Shown piece after piece: positions 5,378 through 11,392 of a stretch of DNA of 11,392 nucleotides. Each line of letters opens with the position of its first letter. The stretch's first letter is position 1. The notes under the pieces were generated by a model. The model was given only the letters and a program-made list of their open reading frames with translations. It was not told where the DNA came from and searched no databases. The stretch is from NCBI GenBank assembly GCA_052035955.1, contig JBPOHD010000047.1, positions 1 to 11,392 on the forward strand, in the 5' to 3' direction. A program made the position numbers and the translations under genes. Origin of the DNA: JAEUNJ01 sp052035955. Its GTDB lineage: Bacteria > Pseudomonadota > Gammaproteobacteria > Burkholderiales > Rhodocyclaceae.

Positions 5378-7642
5378 ATGACAAGTCCGATTTCTGTCGT
5401 CACGCGGGCAGCGCATCCGCTGCCTCTGCGCAACAGGGCGTCGCAAAAGCTCGCCCTCCATGCGGCGGCCCTGCTCATTGGCGCCTCCGCCCTTTGGGTG
5501 ACCGATGCGCGGGCCCAGACCGACACGCCGACATTCACCCAGCGCTTGCAGAACCTGCTGAAGAAGAAGGAGGCCGGCAGTGCGGCCAAGGCCAAGGCCG
5601 CTCCCGCTGCCAAGGCCGCCGCCCCCGCCCCGGCACCCGCGGCGAGCGTTCCGGCAACCGCCGCCCCGGCGACCGGGACCGCGGCGAAGGCTCCCGCCGC
5701 CGCAGCGGCGGCCGGCGCAGCCCTCTCCAAGGTGGACAACGCCGCGCTCGCGGCCCGCGTCTGCTCGGCTTCCCCGTCGGTTCCGCACCCGAAGACCCTG
5801 CCCCAGGGCGCCGACCTCGGCGCCTGGAAGGCAAGCCTGCTGACCGGCGAGAAGGCCGCGGCCTTCGAGGCCCTGAAGGCGGAGGTCCTGCGCGACGATC
5901 CCCGCCTGATCGACCGCTTCGACGACGAACCGGCCATGCCCCTGCGCACCACTCCCTCGGAGATCTACGGGCCGAAGGCGGTCGAGATCATGGGCAAGGT
6001 GCAGAACGTGGCCAAACCGGCGGCCGGTGCGCTGCTGGTCTATTCGGTCACCAAGGATCCGGCGTTCCTGGAGATCGCCAAGCGGCGGATCAACAACCTG
6101 GCGGCCCTGGACCCCCGTGCCATCACCGGCGAGCGCTCCATCGACATGGCCAGCTCCCTGATCCTCAATCTGCTCTCCAATGCGCTCGACCAGATGGGAG
6201 ACGTGCTGAGCGGCACCGAGAAATCCCGCTATCGCTTCGTCATCGACGAGCGGCTGAAAGATTTCGAGGCCTGGCTGATCGCCGACACGAAGATCGCCCG
6301 CAATCCGCGCAATCCTCACGGTTACCCGATCCTCGGCGCCGTTGCTGCCATCGCTGCGGTCCACAACGACTCAATTCCGACCCTGGCCCGGGTGTGTCCA
6401 GAGTTCGTGGAAACTTTCCTCCAGATCACCTCGCCCTGGGGTGGCAATGATGGGGGGTCCTCCCAGGGGACGGCCTACGCGATCTACGACCACACCGAGG
6501 TCATCATGGCCATGGACACCATCCGCCGCGCCAGCGGCGTGGACGTCCTCAGCCTGAATCCTTTCCTGAAGAACTTCGGGCGCTACCTGGTCTATTTCCA
6601 ACCGCCGGGTTCGCCCAGCTTCCTCTTCGGCGATTCCGCGGACAAGAATTATCCTGACATTCGGGCCAATGCGGCCAAGATGTACGCGCGGCGCATGCCG
6701 GCCGACCCTCTCTACGACTGGTACGACGCCGTCACCCTCGGCGAGGACAACCGCAACATGCAAATGATGCTGGCGCCGGCGAAACGGGCGGCGGCCGGCA
6801 CCTTCCCGGCCGGAACCCCCAACGGCGCGGTCTTCAATTCCATCGGCTGGGCCGCCATGCACAGCGACCTGAAGTTCCGCGATCGCGTATCGGTCTATTT
6901 CAAGAGCAGTCCCTACGGCACCTCCCACCATGCCCACTCGGACCAGAACGGACTGGTGATCGTGGCCAAGGGCGTCCATCTGCTGGCCGACAGCGGCTAC
7001 TACGATTACTACGCATCCCCCCACCATACGGGATGGACGCGGACCACCAAGGCCCACAACGCCATCACCTACGATGGTGGAAAGGGACAGCCCATTGCCG
7101 ATCCCGGGGCCGAAGGCGCCATCACCCAGTTCCAGACGACGGCGGACTACGACGTCGTGACCGGCGATGCACGGGCCGCCTACGGGGCCGACATCACGGG
7201 TGCCCGTCGCTCCGTGGCCTACCTGCGGCCGAACCTCGTCGTCGTCTTCGACCAGATGACCTCGGGCGCGCCGCACAAGTGGGAGTGGAACTTCCACTCG
7301 GTCGGCCCCGGCACCATCGACACCCTGTCCGGCAAGGGCCGGGTGGCCAACGGCGGGGTCCAGGCCTGCCTGCAGATCGCCAGCCCGCAGCCGCTGACCG
7401 GCAGTTCCACCACCTCCTTCGGCGTCGCCCCGGTGCGTACCGAAGCGGATCCGCGACCCGACCAGTGGCACGGGAAGTTCGAGACCGTGACGGCCTCCAA
7501 CAATTTCCTGTCGGCCGTCGTGATCGACGTGGAATGCGCCAGCGCCGGCACGCCCGTCTTCGAGTTCGCATCCGGCCGGGCGGTGGTCCGGGTGGCCGGA
7601 AAGGTCGTCACCTTCAACGGCATTTCCGTGAAGGTCGAATGA
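5378..7642 (+). CDS. Secreted heparinase II/III-type polysaccharide lyase-like protein
   Basis: 754 residues. A long signal peptide has basic residues (R18, R20, K24) before the hydrophobic LALHAAALLIGASALWV core, with likely cleavage after DARA (residue 46), so it is exported. Residues about 66-118 form a low-complexity Ala/Pro/Lys linker. Residues about 130-480 look like the (alpha/alpha) toroid of heparinase II/III and alginate-lyase families, with SPWGGNDGGSSQGTAYAIY at 352-370. The heparinase II/III beta domain carries SPYGTSHHAHSDQNG (511-525), DSGYYDYYA (538-546) and RTTKAHN (555-561), including conserved His and Asn candidates for catalysis. The Shine-Dalgarno GGAGGA fixes the ATG; upstream in-frame codons are leader. 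The family cleaves uronic-acid polysaccharides by beta-elimination, and the sugar dehydrogenase nearby could make such a residue. The likely role is trimming or clearing polymer in the periplasm; substrate unknown. It is probably monocistronic. Confidence 0.85.
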   Translation: MTSPISVVTRAAHPLPLRNRASQKLALHAAALLIGASALWVTDARAQTDTPTFTQRLQNLLKKKEAGSAAKAKAAPAAKAAAPAPAPAASVPATAAPATGTAAKAPAAAAAAGAALSKVDNAALAARVCSASPSVPHPKTLPQGADLGAWKASLLTGEKAAAFEALKAEVLRDDPRLIDRFDDEPAMPLRTTPSEIYGPKAVEIMGKVQNVAKPAAGALLVYSVTKDPAFLEIAKRRINNLAALDPRAITGERSIDMASSLILNLLSNALDQMGDVLSGTEKSRYRFVIDERLKDFEAWLIADTKIARNPRNPHGYPILGAVAAIAAVHNDSIPTLARVCPEFVETFLQITSPWGGNDGGSSQGTAYAIYDHTEVIMAMDTIRRASGVDVLSLNPFLKNFGRYLVYFQPPGSPSFLFGDSADKNYPDIRANAAKMYARRMPADPLYDWYDAVTLGEDNRNMQMMLAPAKRAAAGTFPAGTPNGAVFNSIGWAAMHSDLKFRDRVSVYFKSSPYGTSHHAHSDQNGLVIVAKGVHLLADSGYYDYYASPHHTGWTRTTKAHNAITYDGGKGQPIADPGAEGAITQFQTTADYDVVTGDARAAYGADITGARRSVAYLRPNLVVVFDQMTSGAPHKWEWNFHSVGPGTIDTLSGKGRVANGGVQACLQIASPQPLTGSSTTSFGVAPVRTEADPRPDQWHGKFETVTASNNFLSAVVIDVECASAGTPVFEFASGRAVVRVAGKVVTFNGISVKVE

Positions 7643-7673
7643 CGATCGTCCCCGGGGTCCCCGGGAAGTGACG

Positions 7674-7702
7674 AAGGGCGGGGAAACCCGCCCTTTTCTC
7701 TT
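7674..7702 (+). terminator. Strong intrinsic terminator after the lyase-like gene
   Basis: GGGCGGG (7676-7682), a 4-nt GAAA loop, CCCGCCC (7687-7693) and then TTTTCTCTT. Two flanking A/T pairs extend the stem. It ends the rightward lyase transcript 34 nt after the stop codon and lies just before the end of the convergent acyltransferase gene. On the opposite strand the T-run is poor, so it is chiefly a rightward terminator. A tandem TCCCCGGG motif sits between stop and terminator (7649-7665). Confidence 0.92.
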
Positions 7703-7719
7703 AAAGAAGCGCCCCTGGG

Positions 7720-8895
7720 TCAGCCCAACACTTTTCGGCCGACTTTCCGGCCAAGGTCGATGCCCGGCGTTTCCACGAACCTGAAAATCAGATACCCAGC
7801 CGCGTAACTCCCAACTGCGACCACAACGATCATTACACCAACTCGCGCAACCGGTGAAAGAAGAAGAAAAGGATCAAAACGAAACAGGGTGAGCCCTGCG
7901 ATCGCAATCATGAAACCATGGAACAAATAGACAGAATATGAGGTCTCGGATGCGAAATGAATCAATGGATTCCCTGTTAGGCGGCGAACGATTCGATACG
8001 GCATACTCAGGCTTTTCGTTGCGCGCTCAACAAAAGCAAAATAAACCATGCCCGAAAAAAGGAGTGGCATCGTAATTGCCTCCATACCATATGCCAACGA
8101 AAATCCCCGAAGCCGAGAGAACTTCAATTCCGCGAAGACCAAAACCAGCGCTAGGCAGATTGAGGGATTGAGGAAAATCTTTTTTGGCCCTTCGTCATCC
8201 TTCTCTGCCATTGCATTGTGAAGAAGCACGCCCGCCAAGAAATACTGAAGTTTGAACAGGATGAGCGATGGCTCAAAGAATCGAATCCCGAGACCGTTGC
8301 GAATCACAAACGTGGAAAGTATGGCAAGTGCTGACAATGCCAACGCTGCACGCGCCGCCCCGAACCTCATTGCAGCCAAATAGATGAACGGAAACACGAG
8401 GTAGAACTGCATTTCAAGGCTCAAACTCCAATCCGGCAGCATGGTGGAAAATGACCATGTAGGATGAACTCCGAAGAGAAATGTTATGTGCCACAGGAGA
8501 TTTTCTGCTGTGAATTGGATTCGTGATGGGTCATATATATCGCTGCCTCCCCATCGATCCGGATACGTTTCTTTCAATACCTGGTACCCGCCCAGGAATT
8601 CCCCGGCAAATACGACTGCCAACAATAGTGAAAGGTAGTAGGCAGGGGCAATCCTAAAGAAGCGACGAATCCAGAACCGCTACCAACTTGTTTTCTTTTC
8701 CATCGGCTCGCGAGCCGCCCTACTGGCCGCATTCGCAGTCATGAGGAATCCGGAAATGACCATGAACAGGTCGACAGCGATTTTTGGCGATGGACACCAC
8801 ATATCCTTCCCGCCGCCCCAAATAACGCAATGGGCGCAAAGCACCCAGAATGCCGCCAAAGCCCGATAAAAGTTGATGAATTTGAATTCAACCAT
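7720..8895 (-). pseudogene. Membrane acyltransferase family 3 (OafA-like), interrupted by an in-frame TAG
   Basis: Integral membrane O-acyltransferase that would transfer acyl groups, usually acetyl, to a surface glycan. The frame starts at ATG 8895 with AGAGG 5 nt upstream and shows the family's FYRALAAFWVLCAHC (residues 9-23) and KIAVDLFMVISGFLM (38-52). Codon 72 is TAG (8682-8680). The same frame then continues without another stop for 319 codons, beginning RFWIRRFFRIAP and including WSLSLEMQFYL and SYSVYLFHG, both acyltransferase-3 hallmarks, with many hydrophobic helices. Total length about 391 codons, normal for the family. There is no frameshift: a single base change (for example CAG or TAC/TAT to TAG) explains it. 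An upstream ATG at 8934 is possible but lacks a ribosome site. The gene is clearly more AT-rich than its neighbours. Recent inactivation is most likely; a sequence error or amber suppression is possible. Confidence 0.85.
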
Positions 8896-9218
8896 TTTGT
8901 CCTCTGCACTACGCCACAAGTCCTTCTTCGGCATCGTTTGGATCAACGCCGGCGATACGCACCTGTCTTGAATTGTTCACGCGGGCCGATTGTATAGGCG
9001 TTCTTGGATGAAATTTGCGAGACGTCAGGAGCTCGATGCCGAACACTGCATTTCGGGCTCCAAGAATGAAAAACGGCTTCCGTTCGCCACTAGCGGCGCC
9101 CGGTCATCATGCAAATTCGGAATCCAGCCACCTTAGCGCTCGTGACTTCGCATACATCCGAACGCAACACCAGAACTATCGACTGGTATTGACGAGCGCA
9201 ATATCCGAGTGCTCGTGG
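8896..9218. other. Non-coding gap between the ParB-like gene and the acyltransferase
   Basis: 323 bp with short frames only; none on either strand has a ribosome site plus protein-like composition. ACGAGC (9192-9197) and GCTCGT (9211-9216) form a 6-bp stem just after the ParB-like stop, without a T-run. TACAAT on the minus strand (8994-8989) could be a -10 element for the acyltransferase, but no -35 is evident at suitable spacing. It may be a junction where the AT-rich acyltransferase gene was inserted. Confidence 0.5.
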
Positions 9219-9926
9219 TTAGGACCCGTTTCCGGAGGCGGATCGCCAGGCGGCATGACGGACGAGGACCCGCACCGGCACGGCGCCGATGCCCAGGGCC
9301 CGGGCCGTGGCCAGGCGGTGGCGGCCGTCCTGGAATAGGAACTCGCCGTTGCGGCCGATGTTGACGGTGATCTCGTTGCCGCGATCGCGAAACGACTTGA
9401 CGACCCGGTCCTCCCCGGACAGTACGACCTCATGGTTGAGCCGGTATCCATGGCGCCGCATGCTCTCGATGAGGTCGTCGAGATACGCGCAACGGCGTTG
9501 CACGTCTTCCTCTGTTCGGCAATTCCAGACGAAACGGCCCGTGCGAATTTGTCCAATAATCGTTCGGTAGTATTCTGTACCTTCCCAAGGGTTTCCGTAT
9601 CTGATTCGCGCTTCGATGGCGCGGCAGATACGCATTTCTTCCACCTTGTGTCCGCCCCGGTCCCAATCACCGTCCTGTACGCCATCAACGGGACCGTTCT
9701 GGTCGAACACCCAATCCTCCCAGTCGTCGGTTCCCGGACGAACGAAGCGGGTATGACGTTCGATCAGGAAGGGATCGATCCAGAAGACGGGCGCCACCGT
9801 CAGGTGGTTGGCATGGAGCATCCGCCAAGGGAGAAAGCGCTGAGCGACGGCCCTCACGCCGTAGTAGGCGCGCTTAATCAGGACGCCGCCAGGAAAACGG
9901 TCGAAGGGCTCTCGAAATCGGGCCAT
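9219..9926 (-). CDS. Uncharacterised protein with a C-terminal ParB/sulfiredoxin-like motif
   Basis: 235 residues, no signal peptide. The C-terminal third reads NEITVNIGRNGEFLFQDG (184-201) and then GRHRLATARALGIGAVPVRV (201-220), ending in RHAAW. The DGRHRL...ALG...VPVRV pattern is that of the ParB/sulfiredoxin fold. In ParB and sulfiredoxin, and in the free-serine kinase SerK, this region binds a nucleotide. The middle part (VQDGDWD at 83-89, then PWEGTEYY at 113-120) resembles a recurrent layout in hypothetical proteins that I recall only as ParB-like. No helix-turn-helix DNA-binding domain follows, so chromosome partition is unlikely. The ATG lies 11 nt after the dehydrogenase stop with no clear Shine-Dalgarno, suggesting coupled translation. 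A nucleotide-dependent enzymatic role on a glycan precursor is possible but unproven. Confidence 0.75.
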   Translation of the reverse strand: MARFREPFDRFPGGVLIKRAYYGVRAVAQRFLPWRMLHANHLTVAPVFWIDPFLIERHTRFVRPGTDDWEDWVFDQNGPVDGVQDGDWDRGGHKVEEMRICRAIEARIRYGNPWEGTEYYRTIIGQIRTGRFVWNCRTEEDVQRRCAYLDDLIESMRRHGYRLNHEVVLSGEDRVVKSFRDRGNEITVNIGRNGEFLFQDGRHRLATARALGIGAVPVRVLVRHAAWRSASGNGS

Positions 9927-9937
9927 AGCTGGACAAA

Positions 9938-11218
9938 TTACAGGCGCCAGACCTTGATGCCCGCCCCCTGCAGGGCCGCCGCATCGTAGGCCGCCTTGAC
10001 GTCGATGAAGCAGCCGCCGCGGATCAGCTTCTTCGAGATCTCGTCCACACCGAGGGACAGGAAGCGCTTGTGGGAAACGGCGGCGACGATCGCATCGGCA
10101 CGCGGCAACTCATCCCAGGAGAAGAGGCGCACGCCGTATTCGTGCTGGGCCTCCTCGGAATCCGCCTCGGGATCGTGTACGAAGACCTCCACCCCGTAGG
10201 ACCGAAGCTCGTTGATCACGTCGGCCACCTTGGAGTTGCGCAGGTCGGCGCAATCCTCCTTGAAGGTCAGGCCGAGCACATTGACCCGGGCGCCCTTGAC
10301 ATAGCTGCCCGCGGCGATCATCTGCTTCACCGTCTGCTCGGCGATGAACTTGCCCATGCCGTCGTTGATGCGCCGGCCGGCCAGGATCACCTGGGGGTGG
10401 TAGCCCATCATGTCGGCCTTGTAGGTCAGGTAGTAAGGGTCGACACCGATGCAATGGCCGCCGACGAGACCCGGCTTGAACTTCAGGAAGTTCCATTTCG
10501 TGCCGGCAGCCGTCAGCACCTCCGTGGTGTCGATGCCGCAACTCTCGAAGATGATCGCCAGTTCGTTCATCAGCGCGATGTTGAGGTCCCGCTGGGTGTT
10601 CTCGATCACCTTCGCGGCTTCGGCCACCTTGATGCCGGAGGCGCGGTGGACGCCGGCCTCGACCACCATCTCGTAGAGCTTGGCCACCTTCTCCAGGGTA
10701 TCCGCGGTATCGCCGGCCACCACCTTGATCACGCGCGTCAGGGTGTGTTCCCGATCGCCCGGATTGATCCGTTCCGGCGAATAGCCGACCCAGAAATCCT
10801 TCTTCCATTTCTTGCCGGATTCCCGTTCGAGCACGGGGATGCAGACCTCCTCCGTGGCGCCCGGGTAAACCGTCGACTCATAGACGACGATGGCGCCTTC
10901 CTTCAGGTGCCGCCCGACGCTGGCGCTGGCGCCGACCAGGGGCGAGAAATCCGGCTGGTGGGCGGAATCGACGGGGGTCGGCACGGCGATGATCACGAAG
11001 TCCGCCTCGGCCAGCGCTGCCGGCTCCGTGGTGGGTTCCAGCAGTGTTGCGGCCGCCAGTTCCGAATCGGGCAACTCGCCGGCCGGATCCCGGCCGCCGC
11101 GGATGCGGTCTACCTTGGGCGTGGAAAGATCGAAACCGATGGTCCGCACTCGCTTGCCGAATTCCACCGCCAGCGGCAGGCCTACATAGCCCAGCCCCAC
11201 AACCGCGACTACTGTCAT
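9938..11218 (-). CDS. tviB: Nucleotide-sugar 6-dehydrogenase, TviB/WbpO type
   Basis: Cytoplasmic NAD-dependent enzyme that oxidises C6 of a UDP-sugar twice to give a UDP-uronic acid. 426 residues, close to the usual TviB/WbpO length. The NAD motif VGLGYVGLP is at 7-15, ESTVYPGATEE at 114-124, YSPERINPGD at 146-155, the conserved Lys in AKVIENTQRDLNIALMNE (202-219), and the catalytic Cys256 in GLVGGHCIGVDPYYL (250-264). The C-terminal domain has GLTFKEDCADLRNSK (316-330). The YSPERINPGD...LTRVIKVVAG and HCIGVDPYYLTYKA patterns favour UDP-GlcNAc/UDP-GalNAc dehydrogenases over UDP-glucose dehydrogenase, but the exact substrate cannot be proven by eye. The ATG has GGAG 9 nt upstream. It lies 33 nt after the glycosyltransferase gene and 11 nt before the ParB-like gene, in one leftward operon. 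Confidence 0.94.
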   Translation of the reverse strand: MTVVAVVGLGYVGLPLAVEFGKRVRTIGFDLSTPKVDRIRGGRDPAGELPDSELAAATLLEPTTEPAALAEADFVIIAVPTPVDSAHQPDFSPLVGASASVGRHLKEGAIVVYESTVYPGATEEVCIPVLERESGKKWKKDFWVGYSPERINPGDREHTLTRVIKVVAGDTADTLEKVAKLYEMVVEAGVHRASGIKVAEAAKVIENTQRDLNIALMNELAIIFESCGIDTTEVLTAAGTKWNFLKFKPGLVGGHCIGVDPYYLTYKADMMGYHPQVILAGRRINDGMGKFIAEQTVKQMIAAGSYVKGARVNVLGLTFKEDCADLRNSKVADVINELRSYGVEVFVHDPEADSEEAQHEYGVRLFSWDELPRADAIVAAVSHKRFLSLGVDEISKKLIRGGCFIDVKAAYDAAALQGAGIKVWRL

Positions 11219-11251
11219 ATGCTGATTCTCCAGATCACGAACGATGACCGC

Positions 11252-11392
11252 TCAACGCGAGCGACCGACAAACATTTCCTTGGCGAGGAGACGGAAGAAG
11301 GCCATGTCCTCGATGAAATACCGGCGGAACATCCGCGTCGGCTCCTGAAGGAAACGGTAGAACCACTCCAGGCCGGTCTTCTGCATCCACAC
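11252..11392 (-). CDS. WecG/TagA/CpsF-family glycosyltransferase (C-terminal 46 residues only)
   Basis: Partial gene entering from the right edge; the stop TGA is at 11254-11252. The 46 visible residues begin WMQKTGLEWFYRFLQEP (after one edge codon) and continue TRMFRRYF. The pattern WMQxxGLEWxYRxxQEPxRxxRRY is the conserved C-terminal block of the WecG/TagA/CpsF family. Members transfer N-acetylmannosamine, its uronic acid, or another sugar to a lipid-linked acceptor at the inner membrane. No start codon or N-terminal domain is in view. It is the upstream member of the operon with the sugar dehydrogenase, whose uronic-acid product could be part of the same repeat unit. Confidence 0.85.
   Translation of the reverse strand: MWMQKTGLEWFYRFLQEPTRMFRRYFIEDMAFFRLLAKEMFVGRSR

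Noticed and set aside
9015..9338. 107-codon open frame on the plus strand
   Set aside because: Half of it is antisense to the ParB-like gene, it lacks a ribosome site, and it has no recognisable motif.
1..11392. CRISPR arrays, tRNA or rRNA genes, insertion sequences
   Set aside because: No regularly spaced direct repeats, cloverleaf-like segments, transposase motifs or terminal inverted repeats were seen on reading both strands; a covariance or IS database search was not possible.

Overview
The window is a stretch of a surface-polysaccharide (O-antigen, capsule or exopolysaccharide) biosynthesis locus from a GC-rich Gram-negative bacterium. Most genes are strongly G+C-biased. The rml pair, a TviB/WbpO-type dehydrogenase, a WecG/TagA/CpsF glycosyltransferase, a WbqC-like protein and a sigma-54 style promoter together fit a proteobacterium. 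A betaproteobacterium of the Rhodocyclales type is my best guess, but no rRNA or other taxonomic marker is present, so this is inference.

Layout from left to right. (1) Minus strand, 1-1639: rmlB followed by rmlA. They make dTDP-4-keto-6-deoxyglucose, the precursor of dTDP-L-rhamnose and related sugars. rmlA runs off the left edge and starts at a TTG that overlaps the rmlB stop. (2) 1640-2018: divergent intergenic region with an AT-rich, dyad-symmetric patch that may be a promoter/operator. (3) Plus strand, 2019-4199: a tightly overlapped three-gene operon of a SAM methyltransferase, a small flavodoxin-like protein and a cytoplasmic leucine-rich-repeat protein. A WbqC-family gene (4344-5048) follows 144 bp later. 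(4) Plus strand: a non-coding leader (5049-5377) with a good sigma-54 promoter match and several stem-loops precedes a secreted heparinase II/III-type polysaccharide lyase-like protein (5378-7642), which ends at a strong intrinsic terminator. (5) Minus strand, 11392-7720, converging on that terminator: the C-terminal end of a WecG/TagA/CpsF glycosyltransferase, a nucleotide-sugar 6-dehydrogenase, a ParB/sulfiredoxin-like protein of unknown role, and a membrane acyltransferase-3 gene broken by one in-frame TAG.

How they could work together: RmlA/RmlB and the dehydrogenase supply activated deoxy and uronic-acid sugars. The WecG-type enzyme transfers a sugar to a lipid-linked acceptor. The acyltransferase (if functional) and the methyltransferase would decorate the glycan. 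The lyase-like protein would trim or release polymer in the periplasm. The flavodoxin-like, LRR and ParB-like proteins do not have an obvious place in this scheme and are the most interesting part of the window. The acyltransferase gene, and to a lesser extent the LRR and wbqC genes, are visibly more AT-rich than the rest, which suggests a mosaic locus built by transfer.
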